Shown here: positions 16,849-25,279 of the stretch, piece after piece | How positions within the stretch are numbered: the stretch's first letter is position 1 | How the letters are laid out: every line of letters begins with the position of its first letter | Assembly (NCBI RefSeq): GCF_014117325.1 | Contig: NZ_CP059732.1 | Span: forward strand, 8,693,501 to 8,757,500 | Direction: 5' to 3' | Length of the DNA stretch: 64,000 nucleotides | Source of the DNA: Spirosoma foliorum | GTDB lineage: Bacteria; Bacteroidota; Bacteroidia; Cytophagales; Spirosomataceae | The notes under the pieces: model-generated | Databases searched by the model: none | What the model saw: only the letters and a program-made list of their open reading frames with translations | Told to the model about the DNA's origin: nothing | Translations under genes and position numbers: made by a program

Positions 16849-17376
16849 TTACAAATCCGGGATGTCTTTGATTCGGACTTTCATAACCGGACGTTCGCCA
16901 TCTGGGACGATGGCAATGAATGAGTTGCTGACCGTTTCGCCATTTCTGAGCATAAAACCAGCCTGAATATTGGTTGTGCTGGTTACTTCTTTTCCATCCG
17001 AATTCTTTATCTTTTGCTGATAAGGTATCGTGAATGGACGCGCTACAACCGTCTCACTTTTAGAGGTTAGTCGTTTGCCGGTGGCATTCAGGCAATCGAA
17101 CGTAGCTAACAGGTTGGGCGCGTCGGTGCTCAGAAAGGTTTGCCTGGGGAAAATGATCTTGGTACAGGTGCTTCGGTTCGTAGCGTAAACCGACACCTCG
17201 TAGCGCATAAAATTCTCCTTACCAATTTCAATTTGCCGTTCATTGCTGATCTCGAAGCCGTAGTCGATTCCATTCAGCTGAGCGGGTTTGCCGGGTTGAA
17301 CATCATAAGCTTGCTGGGCCCAGAGAAAGGAGGGAGTAAGCGTTAGAAAGAGACAAGACAGTAGAGCATTTTTCAT
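16849..17376 (-). CDS. Hypothetical exported protein
   Basis: 175 residues with a signal peptide (MKNALLSCLFLTLTPSFLWAQ). The mature part is beta-rich (YGFEISNERQIEIG, RYEVSVYATNRSTCTKIIFPRQTF, FMLRNGETVSNSFIAIVPDGERPVMKVRIKDI) and has two Cys (one in TCTKI, one in FDCLNATG) that could form a disulfide. No known family recognised. A palindrome of the GTCATTCCGACG family lies directly upstream of the start, and another palindrome follows the stop. Confidence 0.65.
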   Translation of the reverse strand: MKNALLSCLFLTLTPSFLWAQQAYDVQPGKPAQLNGIDYGFEISNERQIEIGKENFMRYEVSVYATNRSTCTKIIFPRQTFLSTDAPNLLATFDCLNATGKRLTSKSETVVARPFTIPYQQKIKNSDGKEVTSTTNIQAGFMLRNGETVSNSFIAIVPDGERPVMKVRIKDIPDL

Positions 17377-17394
17377 GTAAATAGAGGTAAGGTT

Positions 17395-17481
17395 ATTTTT
17401 GTCATTCCGACGAAAGGAGGAATCTTAAAGTCGTTTATTAGTCAAGATTGAGATTCCTCCTTTCGTCGGAATGACAAAAAT
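17395..17481. repeat. Long palindrome, GTCATTCCGACG family (copy 4)
   Basis: GTCATTCCGACGAAAGGAGG and its complement, flanked by T-run and A-run, loop of about 20 bases. It lies between two minus-strand genes, just past the stop codon of the GH125 gene. Confidence 0.85.
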
Positions 17482-17496
17482 AAAAAGTTTCATCTT

Positions 17497-18999
17497 CTAT
17501 AATTCTTTACGAAGCAAATGCGGTCGCTCTGCCGCTATTTTCAGAATGAGTTCGCCGAATAGCGTGTTGGCCCAGGCAAACCATTTGCGGGTAAAGTTGG
17601 CTGGATTGTCCTTGTCGAACGATTCATGCATGAAGCCTGTCCCGGCATGGGTTTTCTTCAACTGACGAAGCTGGGCAAGAATTTCCTGATCATCCGTAGA
17701 GGTTAATGCTCTCATGGTCAGGCTCATGGTCCAGATGTTGTTAATCAACGTATGCGGACTGCCGACTCCTTCGGCCGCTTTCCCTTTGAAAAAATACGGG
17801 TTATTCGAGCTGAGTACAAACCGTCGGGTATTTCGGTAAATCGGATCGGTGGCAGGCATAGCGCCCAGATACGGAAGCGCGAGTAGATTAGGTACGTTGG
17901 CATCATCCTGAAGCAGATAATTGCCGTAGCCATCCACCTCCAGCGCGTAGATTTTGCCGTAGATCGGATGGGTATAGATCGCGTGCTTTTTCAACGCCGT
18001 TTCTACTTCACTGGCTAGGGCTCGGCAGTCATTTGAAAACGTCGTTAAACCAGCATTCGGATTAGGAAAAAGCTGATCGAGCATCGAGGCCAATTGCCGG
18101 AATGAAACGACTGCAAACCAGTTTGACGGTACGTAGAATGGATAAACCGTTGCATCGTCAGAAGGCCGAAAAATGCTATGGATTAATCCAATTGGGCGCG
18201 TCGGATTCCCGTAGCCATTACCTGGCACGGTATCGGTAGACCAGGCCGTTTCGCGACTGAAATGATAGGGGCCTCGGTTGGTTTTACGTTGTTGCTCCCG
18301 GCAGGTTTTTAACGTTAGCTGCATGGCCTGCACCCAGTCGGCATCGAATGGGCTGGTATCGGCAGTCGTTTTCCAATAATGGTACGCCAGCCTGATCGGA
18401 TAACAGAGCGAATCTAATTCCCATTTACGCTCATGAAGGCCCGGCTTCATGGTTGTCTGGTCGTTTTTCCATTCGCCTACTTTTGTTTCATCCGCGTAAA
18501 ATGCATTGGCATAAGAGTCCCAGCGAATGCACTGCGTTTGACGCCGAATGACGCCTGCAATAAGTTGCCGTAAGGCCGGATCAGACTTCGTCAACGGCAG
18601 ATAAGGCCAAACTTGCGCAGTGCTGTCGCGCAGCCACATCGCGTCAATATCGCCCGTAATAACGAATGTATCGGGTTTGCCGTTTACAGTGCTGGACTGA
18701 ACGGTTGTATCGAGCGTGTTGGGAAAGCAATTTTCAAAGAGCCAGGCCAGTTCTGGATCGCGAATGGTTTTGTGCATTCGCTCGATGGTTTGCTCAACCA
18801 AAGGGCTGGTAAATTTTCGCTGGCTGGTGGCTGTGCGAACGACGGGGAAAGCCGCTGCTGGCGTTGCCCATAACGACTGGTTATTCAATAGCAGGCCAGT
18901 TCCTACAGCAGATTGCTGGATAAACTGACGGCGGGATATCGACACGGAGATGACTAGTTTTAGGGTAAGATGCCTGCGAAAAAACAGAGTTTTTGCCAT
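17497..18999 (-). CDS. Glycoside hydrolase family 125 (alpha-mannosidase type), exported
   Basis: 500 residues. SRRQFIQQSAVGTGLLL near the N-terminus is a twin-arginine leader. The catalytic part matches GH125 exo-alpha-1,6-mannosidases: ITGDIDAMWLRDSTAQVWPYLPL, FYADETKVGEWKNDQTTMKPGLHERKWELDSLCYPIRLAYHYW, GLIHSIFRPSDDATVYPFYVPSNWFAVV and LEVDGYGNYLLQDDANVPNLLALPYLG. These enzymes remove terminal mannose from alpha-mannans or N-glycans without a metal ion. The ATG at 18999 gives an unusually long n-region; an in-frame GTG about 54 bases later, just before SISRRQF, is an alternative start. Confidence 0.88.
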   Translation of the reverse strand: MAKTLFFRRHLTLKLVISVSISRRQFIQQSAVGTGLLLNNQSLWATPAAAFPVVRTATSQRKFTSPLVEQTIERMHKTIRDPELAWLFENCFPNTLDTTVQSSTVNGKPDTFVITGDIDAMWLRDSTAQVWPYLPLTKSDPALRQLIAGVIRRQTQCIRWDSYANAFYADETKVGEWKNDQTTMKPGLHERKWELDSLCYPIRLAYHYWKTTADTSPFDADWVQAMQLTLKTCREQQRKTNRGPYHFSRETAWSTDTVPGNGYGNPTRPIGLIHSIFRPSDDATVYPFYVPSNWFAVVSFRQLASMLDQLFPNPNAGLTTFSNDCRALASEVETALKKHAIYTHPIYGKIYALEVDGYGNYLLQDDANVPNLLALPYLGAMPATDPIYRNTRRFVLSSNNPYFFKGKAAEGVGSPHTLINNIWTMSLTMRALTSTDDQEILAQLRQLKKTHAGTGFMHESFDKDNPANFTRKWFAWANTLFGELILKIAAERPHLLRKEL

Positions 19000-19153
19000 A
19001 AATCAAACCCATTGCCAGCTGAGTAACTACCAAAAAAAGAAGTAATTAATACTTTTCCGGGATTGGATAGGGTATTAGGTAGTTTGTGTCAGCTCTTGTC
19101 TTTTCAGTAGATCACATCCTCCTGAAAATAGCTCGTCAATTTTCTCTTGTCTT

Positions 19154-22100
19154 ATGTTACTAACCTCTAGCACCAACTGGCTCCGTTTGCTGGGTATGGC
19201 CGGAATTCTTCTTGGACTATCCGTTGGCCTTGGTCAAAAACACGCGTTTGCTCAATCGGCAACATCTACCACCAGTCCAAAGCGGATTCTGGTTTTTTCG
19301 AAAACAAAAGGATGGAAACATACGTCCATTCCGTTTGGCATTGCCGCCTTGCAGAAGCTCGGACGGGAGAATAATTTCCGGGTCGACACGACCAAAAATG
19401 CGGCTTATTTCAACGACGATAGTTTGAAGCACTATCAGGCGGTTGTCTGGTTAAGCACCACCGGGAATGTATTGAATCAGGTGCAACAAGCTGCTTTTGA
19501 GCGATATATTCAGGCTGGTGGTGGCTATCTGGGTATTCACGCAGCTGCCGATACGGAGTACGACTGGCCCTGGTACAATAAACTCGCGGGGGGATATTTT
19601 GCCAGTCACCCGAGCCAATCGAATGTGCGTAAAGCAACCGTAGACGTATTGGACAAAAATCACCCATCAACCAGCATGTTGCCCGATCATTGGGAGCGGA
19701 CCGACGAGTGGTACAACTATCGATCGCTGTACTCCGATCTGCACGTGCTGGCCAATCTGGACGAAAATACGTACGAGGGGGGCATTAACGGCAGCAATCA
19801 CCCGATTGCCTGGCACCATGAATTCGATGGTGGACGGGCGTATTATACGGGCGGTGGTCACGAAGACTCCAGCTTCAGCGAACCGCTGTTTGTGCAACAC
19901 TTATTGGGGGCGCTTAACTGGGTAATGGGTACTGGTAAAGCGCTGGACTACAGTAAGTCATATGCCGTGACGATGCCCGAAGAAAACCGATTCGTGAAAA
20001 CGGTACTGGTTAACGACCTGAACGAGCCGATGGAGCTGGCTGTTGCCAACGATGGTCGGGTGTTTTTTACGGAACGGAGCGGAAATTTGTCGGTCTATAA
20101 TACCCGTACCCAAAAACAGCAACTGGTGCATCGGTTTGATGTACCTACCAAACAGGGGCATGGTGTACAAGGCATAACCCTCGATCCGAACTTCGCGACC
20201 AATCACTGGCTGTACATTTACTATTCTCCTCAGTTCGAGAAGGACCCGTTTTACAACCTGTCACGTTTTGTTGTCAAAGACGATAACACGCTCGATCTGG
20301 CTTCCGAAAAAGTGCTGTTTACCGTGCCTAGCATTGCTGAGCCGGGCTCTCATCATGGCGGTTCGATCGCTTTTGATAAAGAAGGACTGCTATATCTATC
20401 CACCGGCGATCATACCAATCCTTTCCCGTCTAACGGCTACGCACCCATTGACGCCCGCCCAGATCATTTAGGAGCCGATGCCCGTGCTACGGCCGCCAAT
20501 ACCAACGATTTGCGGGGTAAAATTCTCCGTATTCGTCCGCAGGCCGATGGTACTTATACGATTCCTGAAGGAAATCTATTTCCCAAAGGAACTGCCCAGA
20601 CCCGGCCGGAGATTTACACGATGGGTTTACGAAATCCCTATCGGATTGCTCTGAATCCTAAATCATCAGTGCTGTATTGGGGCGAAATTGGCCCGGATGC
20701 TGGCAAGGATAGCACATTGGGTCCTCGTGGCTACGATGAATTTAATCAGGCGAAGAAAGCAGGGAATTTCGGCTGGCCACTGTTTATTGGCAACAGCCAG
20801 CCTTATGCCGCGCTGGATTTTGCCACGAACGTCATTGGCCCTCGTTTTGATCCGAAAGATCCCGTAAACAACTCGCCTAAAAGCAACGGGCTTCAACATC
20901 TGCCCCCGGTTAATCCAGCTATGATCTGGTATCCGTATGCTGCATCAAAAGAGTTTCCCGAGCTAGGGCAGGGAGGGCGTAGCGCAATGGCCGGTGAGTT
21001 TTATACCTACGACAAAAATTCAACTGCTAAGACGAAGTTCCCTGAATACTACGACGGAGCCCTGTTCATCTTCGACTGGATGCGTAACTGGGTCATGGCT
21101 GTTCGGGTGGATAAGAACGATAACTACATTCGGACGGAGCCATTTATGGCCGGGAACGGGGACTTCCGCCGACCTATTGATCAGGCTTTCGGGAAAGATG
21201 GCGTGATGTATATGCTCGAATACGGTTCGGTCTATGGTGCGGATAACGACGATGCCCGCCTGGTGAAAATTGAATATAATACCGGAAATCGTGCCCCAAT
21301 GGTTAAGGCTAATGTCGTCGATTCGGTGGCGGCAGCAATCCATAATTCCCGCTCGTACCTTACTTCTGATGGACAAAATGCGCCTGTGTTTCACGAAGCT
21401 GCGGGGCAGGCTCCTTTACGCGTAAAATTCAGTGGACGAGGCACTGATCTCGATGACGATGATGCCATAACCTACGAATGGCTCTTTGATGGGAAAACGG
21501 TTGGTTCTCAGAAACCTATGGCAACATATACGTACACGAAGCCTGGTATTTACAAGGCTATTTTGAGAGCAACGGATCAGAAGGGTTTAGTCGGGGCCGA
21601 TACCATTGTGGTAAAGGTGGGCAACGCAAAACCGGAAGTGGCCATTACTACACCCGATAACAAGTCGTTTTTCTGGGCAAATAAGCCGTTTACATATGCT
21701 GTCAAAGTAACCGATAAAGAAGATACGAAAATTGACCCTAAGCGCATCAAGGTGTATTACGAATACAGCGCTCAGCCCAGAAGTGCGCAAACTGTAGTGG
21801 CACAACAGGGGCATCAGGATTTGGCCTCCGTTGGAAACGGGTCAATTGGTAAAACACTGATGGCGAGTAGTGATTGTAAGGCCTGCCACACGATTGATAA
21901 ACCCTCTGTTGGGCCAACGTTTCTGGCCGTTGCCGATCGGTACAAGGGGCAAGCGGGAAGTGTAGAACGATTGGCGAAGAAAATCATTGAAGGCGGGGGT
22001 GGTAGCTGGAGTAAAGATCACCTGATGAGTGCGCACCCACAGATTCCCGTACAGGATGCGCAGGAAATGGTCAAATACATTTTCTCGCTGACCGATGCCC

Positions 22101-22633
22101 GTAAGCAGAAGGCCATGCCGTTGCAGGGAAGTCTCGCCCTCAACGAGCACAAACCAGAAGATGCCCGAGGACAATATACGTTGCTGGCTTCCTACACCGA
22201 TAATGGGGGTAAAGTTGTCGGTCCATTGACAAGTACCGATGTTGTTACATTACGTAATGCCACCGTGAAAACGATCAATGCCGATGCGTACGTTGGTTTC
22301 CCTCGGTTTGGTACTCGCCTGAATGCTGGTAGCCACAAAGCCTATGTGCTGCTGAAAGGTATTGATATGACCACGATCAAGTCGCTGACTTATGATTATT
22401 CGTCGCTCAATAAAGATGGCGATATTGAAGTCAGACTCGATTCCTACGCAGGTCCAGTTGTTAGTCGAGCACCTTACAAAGCGACTGGTTCCTGGAGTAC
22501 CAACAAGCAGGTGACTGGCACTTTCGATAAGGAGTTTACTGGGAAGCACGATGTGTATGTGGTCGTCATGAAGCGCGACAAACCCAACGACAACATCATT
22601 CAGCTAAACAGTATTCAGTTTAATCAGAATTAG
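19154..22633 (+). CDS. Multidomain exported protein: ThuA + sorbosone dehydrogenase propeller + PKD + cytochrome c + carbohydrate-binding domain
   Basis: 1159 residues. Signal peptide (about 1-34), ThuA domain (about 42-260: ILVFSKTKGWKHTSIPFGI, WHHEFDGGRAYYTGGGH), glucose/sorbosone dehydrogenase beta-propeller (about 275-690: GVQGITLDPNFATNHWLYIYY, YTMGLRNPYRIALNP), PKD domain (about 740-830), a cytochrome c domain with haem motif CKACH at residues 908-912 and a likely Met ligand in HLMSAHP, and a C-terminal CBM6-like domain (about 1035-1159). The whole suggests oxidation of a sugar bound at the surface, with electrons passed to the haem. It is divergent from the GH125 gene. Such fusions occur in Bacteroidota; the substrate is unknown. 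Confidence 0.87.
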   Translation: MLLTSSTNWLRLLGMAGILLGLSVGLGQKHAFAQSATSTTSPKRILVFSKTKGWKHTSIPFGIAALQKLGRENNFRVDTTKNAAYFNDDSLKHYQAVVWLSTTGNVLNQVQQAAFERYIQAGGGYLGIHAAADTEYDWPWYNKLAGGYFASHPSQSNVRKATVDVLDKNHPSTSMLPDHWERTDEWYNYRSLYSDLHVLANLDENTYEGGINGSNHPIAWHHEFDGGRAYYTGGGHEDSSFSEPLFVQHLLGALNWVMGTGKALDYSKSYAVTMPEENRFVKTVLVNDLNEPMELAVANDGRVFFTERSGNLSVYNTRTQKQQLVHRFDVPTKQGHGVQGITLDPNFATNHWLYIYYSPQFEKDPFYNLSRFVVKDDNTLDLASEKVLFTVPSIAEPGSHHGGSIAFDKEGLLYLSTGDHTNPFPSNGYAPIDARPDHLGADARATAANTNDLRGKILRIRPQADGTYTIPEGNLFPKGTAQTRPEIYTMGLRNPYRIALNPKSSVLYWGEIGPDAGKDSTLGPRGYDEFNQAKKAGNFGWPLFIGNSQPYAALDFATNVIGPRFDPKDPVNNSPKSNGLQHLPPVNPAMIWYPYAASKEFPELGQGGRSAMAGEFYTYDKNSTAKTKFPEYYDGALFIFDWMRNWVMAVRVDKNDNYIRTEPFMAGNGDFRRPIDQAFGKDGVMYMLEYGSVYGADNDDARLVKIEYNTGNRAPMVKANVVDSVAAAIHNSRSYLTSDGQNAPVFHEAAGQAPLRVKFSGRGTDLDDDDAITYEWLFDGKTVGSQKPMATYTYTKPGIYKAILRATDQKGLVGADTIVVKVGNAKPEVAITTPDNKSFFWANKPFTYAVKVTDKEDTKIDPKRIKVYYEYSAQPRSAQTVVAQQGHQDLASVGNGSIGKTLMASSDCKACHTIDKPSVGPTFLAVADRYKGQAGSVERLAKKIIEGGGGSWSKDHLMSAHPQIPVQDAQEMVKYIFSLTDARKQKAMPLQGSLALNEHKPEDARGQYTLLASYTDNGGKVVGPLTSTDVVTLRNATVKTINADAYVGFPRFGTRLNAGSHKAYVLLKGIDMTTIKSLTYDYSSLNKDGDIEVRLDSYAGPVVSRAPYKATGSWSTNKQVTGTFDKEFTGKHDVYVVVMKRDKPNDNIIQLNSIQFNQN

Positions 22634-22663
22634 AAATTTCGTGACAATACATTCCCGCATTTA

Positions 22664-22690
22664 CCCCTCTCCTGGCTTTCAGGAGAGGGG
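22664..22690. terminator. CCCCTCTCC-type hairpin between convergent genes
   Basis: CCCCTCTCCTG pairs with CAGGAGAGGGG around GCTTT. It lies 30 bases after the plus-strand stop and 24 bases before the minus-strand stop. It is related to the decayed element at 12592. Confidence 0.55.
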
Positions 22691-22713
22691 CTAGGGGTGA
22701 GGTGAATACCAAG

Positions 22714-24147
22714 TCAATACGCAACAATCTCTTTCTTCGTGGACTCGAGCTTCCGATACGGATTTTCTAAAAACAACTGCATAAAGCGAGTCATATCGAA
22801 TCCACCAACCATGTGGGCTTTATTCGTAAACAGCAAGCGCTGACTGTTCGGCATATAGTGATGAATCCGGTCGATGTAGAGCGGCCGACAGGCGTTGTCC
22901 ATGTCGCCATCCGCTAATAAGGCTGGTTTGCTGGAATAGAAAGGCTGCTTGGTTTCGGGGTTTATGGGTGGAACCTTCCAGCAATCGCACATCTCCCGAT
23001 AAACATCATTAATGTGATAGCCTTTCAGATAAGGATACGTTTCGTAGAGTTGCTGGAGCACTTTTTCGCTATGGTAAGCCGTCTGGTCGGCGCAGTAAAC
23101 CGAGATTCGCATGCCCGATGGAGCGGTGTCATGTTCAAAAATGTCGTCCAGTGTTCGCTTAATGTAGGGATAGTGATTCCCTTTTATCATTTCGGTGATG
23201 GTGTAGGGGATGTGCTTCATTTGCGTATTAACGAGAACCCCCAATAACTCCCGTCGGGTGTATTGAATGCGCAGAGTATCGGTAGTGCCCTTTTCCACAT
23301 AAGGAATATAAAAAGCCTTCTCGCCGATAGAGGAAAAATAACGCTGGAATTTCTCCTTCAGATTGCTGTATAACGCCTTGTTCGTTGAATCTTTTTCAAC
23401 GTGCTCAAACAGCGTATTCAGCGATTCGTTGAAGTTGGCAGGCTCATCTTCATCAATGGGAACGAACGTTGGCAGGGGCGAATCCAGAATTAATGACCTG
23501 ATTCGGGAGGGGTCTTTCTGAAGAACGGCCAGCATAAGTCCCCCGCTGTATGAGCCGCCCGTCAGGTTAACTGAATCAACGTGTAAAGTGGTCAACAGAT
23601 CATGAATATCGGCCACGGTTTCGTCCGTATTGTAGCCCGAAAGGTCAATTCCTTTTGCTTCCAGCGCCTTTTTATAACGCTTCGTGCCTACCACCATCAT
23701 GCTGTCTTTGTTCAGATTTTTGCGATAAGATTCCCTGATCGCATCATCTAATTCGTTGCCCGATAGCCTTGGAAGGGCGAAATAGGTACCCCGTTGTTCG
23801 AAGGCAATACAGTCTCGGTCATTGATGAGCGGACTTTGAGACGCGCCCCTGGCCCAGCCCAATGAACTACCTCCCGGCCCGCCTGCCGTAAATAAAAGAG
23901 GGTCTTTTTTCTTTGCCGGATTTTTACTTTCTACCAGTACAAACGGAAGCTTAATCGTTTTTCCGTTCTTCTTTTTTCGGTTTTCAGGTACGATCAGGTA
24001 AGCGCAACGCGTATGAAAGCTGCTGTCTATCTGAACTGGGCAGGCGCATGTTTCAAGAGGGCGAACAACACCTGGCTGGGCTTGGGCATACGCGGCAGAG
24101 AGTAAGAAAGCCAGAAGTATGTAGCCCCGTGTCGATACTGTATTCAT
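22714..24147 (-). CDS. Exported alpha/beta hydrolase, proline aminopeptidase/TAP-like (S33) type
   Basis: 477 residues with a signal peptide (YILLAFLLSAAYAQAQ). Hydrolase signs: the oxyanion region TAGGPGGSS, nucleophile elbow GGSYSGG, acid Asp in LADGDMDNACRP and catalytic His in NKAHMVGG. The C-terminal part resembles the TAP-like lid found in tripeptidyl and prolyl aminopeptidases. The enzyme probably trims peptides in the periplasm. CACPV near the start of the mature protein may form a disulfide with the next Cys. It precedes no obvious partner on the same strand. Confidence 0.85.
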   Translation of the reverse strand: MNTVSTRGYILLAFLLSAAYAQAQPGVVRPLETCACPVQIDSSFHTRCAYLIVPENRKKKNGKTIKLPFVLVESKNPAKKKDPLLFTAGGPGGSSLGWARGASQSPLINDRDCIAFEQRGTYFALPRLSGNELDDAIRESYRKNLNKDSMMVVGTKRYKKALEAKGIDLSGYNTDETVADIHDLLTTLHVDSVNLTGGSYSGGLMLAVLQKDPSRIRSLILDSPLPTFVPIDEDEPANFNESLNTLFEHVEKDSTNKALYSNLKEKFQRYFSSIGEKAFYIPYVEKGTTDTLRIQYTRRELLGVLVNTQMKHIPYTITEMIKGNHYPYIKRTLDDIFEHDTAPSGMRISVYCADQTAYHSEKVLQQLYETYPYLKGYHINDVYREMCDCWKVPPINPETKQPFYSSKPALLADGDMDNACRPLYIDRIHHYMPNSQRLLFTNKAHMVGGFDMTRFMQLFLENPYRKLESTKKEIVAY

Positions 24148-24217
24148 GTGATTATGAACTAATTTCCGACAAAACTAAAGCGGAGCTAAGCTGAATTTTA
24201 GTAAAAACTGGACATCT

Positions 24218-25060
24218 TCAACTGACGCTTTCAATTAATTTTTTGCCCGTGAACCGGATGACATCTTTGTAGAAATGGCTCATGTCATAATAGCCATACT
24301 CATAAGGCGAAAACAGCTTTTTGTCGGTCACGTAGGCCGATAAGGCTAGTCTGGCCCGTACGCTGGAGAAGTACTGTTTGGGCGTTGTACCGACTACGTT
24401 GGTAAAATAGCGGTACAATGTTTTATTGGTCGTGAACAGCTCATTGGCCAGTTGACTACTTGTAAATTCTGGTGTACCAGCTTCATAGAGGTCAATCGCT
24501 TTCTGCACAACGTTGATGTAATGCGTGATGGCATTTTTCTTTTTGTACTGGCTTAAAAAGAAAGCCTGAAGTAGTTCGACTCGCTCACGAAAGTCTGGTA
24601 ATTGCTTTACGCGGTTAAGCAGGGCAGTAGGTAAAACAGTGTCCAGCGTTACCACCTGATCAGAGAATTGGGCCTGGTTGATGCCCAATATAGCTTCCAG
24701 TCCGCCGGGGAAAAACTTGATGGTGAGAATATGATCGGTCGGTAAGTTATGCCGCTCAACAATGTTATTTCTTAGAATGAGGACATCGGTGCGTTGCTGA
24801 ATCTGATAATGAGCTGAACCAACAGATAACTGGTAAGGTTGCCCCAAATTAATATAACAGGTTGGCGTCCAGCTCGGAAACATCCGGATGGCGAATGGAC
24901 TATCACCTGTATATCGATAGGTTTCTTCGGCAGATGACTCCGAGAAAAATTCGATGTAAGTAGCCAGTTCAGGACAAGGCGTAGCGAATCGGTAGAGTTT
25001 TCGAATATTATCGAAAATCTCCGTCATCTGATGAGAAGGTATGTCGCTTGTCTTTGCCAT
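24218..25060 (-). CDS. AraC-family transcriptional regulator
   Basis: About 280 residues. The N-terminal 160 residues carry the pattern of one-component AraC proteins with an unknown sensor domain (YRFATPCPELATYIEFFSESS, HILTIKFFPGGLEAILGINQAQF). The C-terminal domain has the two HTH units (TSSQLANELFTTNKTLYRYFTNVVGTTPKQYFSSVR and YEYGYYDMSHFYKDVIRFTGKK). The frame opens at 25090, but ATG 25060 (MAKTSDIPSH) is an equally good start. The target is unknown; the hydrolase gene downstream on the same strand is the nearest candidate. Confidence 0.82.
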   Translation of the reverse strand: MAKTSDIPSHQMTEIFDNIRKLYRFATPCPELATYIEFFSESSAEETYRYTGDSPFAIRMFPSWTPTCYINLGQPYQLSVGSAHYQIQQRTDVLILRNNIVERHNLPTDHILTIKFFPGGLEAILGINQAQFSDQVVTLDTVLPTALLNRVKQLPDFRERVELLQAFFLSQYKKKNAITHYINVVQKAIDLYEAGTPEFTSSQLANELFTTNKTLYRYFTNVVGTTPKQYFSSVRARLALSAYVTDKKLFSPYEYGYYDMSHFYKDVIRFTGKKLIESVS

Positions 25061-25119
25061 GTTGCACTTGGTGAATCTGAGTCTGTTCAAGCTCTCTTAC
25101 TATAGCTAAAACTGCCTGA

Positions 25120-25206
25120 TTTTTTGTCATTCCGACGCCAGGAGGAATCTCAAAGTCGCTCATAAATCAAGCTTGAGATTCCTCCTGGCGTCGGAATGAC
25201 AAAAAA
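25120..25206. repeat. Long palindrome, GTCATTCCGACG family (copy 5)
   Basis: T-run + GTCATTCCGACGCCAGGAGG and the exact complement + A-run, loop of about 20 bases, between two minus-strand genes. Confidence 0.85.
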
Positions 25207-25279
25207 TGGTCTCACATTTTTTAGAAGTAAAGTTTAAACAGTTGCCTTATAAAGTTGCAAAACCTTATCGATTTATGGG

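Noticed and set aside
19594..19600. G6 runs in the ThuA fusion gene and in the PepSY gene as phase-variable tracts
   Set aside because: Runs of six G are frequent in this genome as Gly codons, are in frame here and no downstream frame change is seen.
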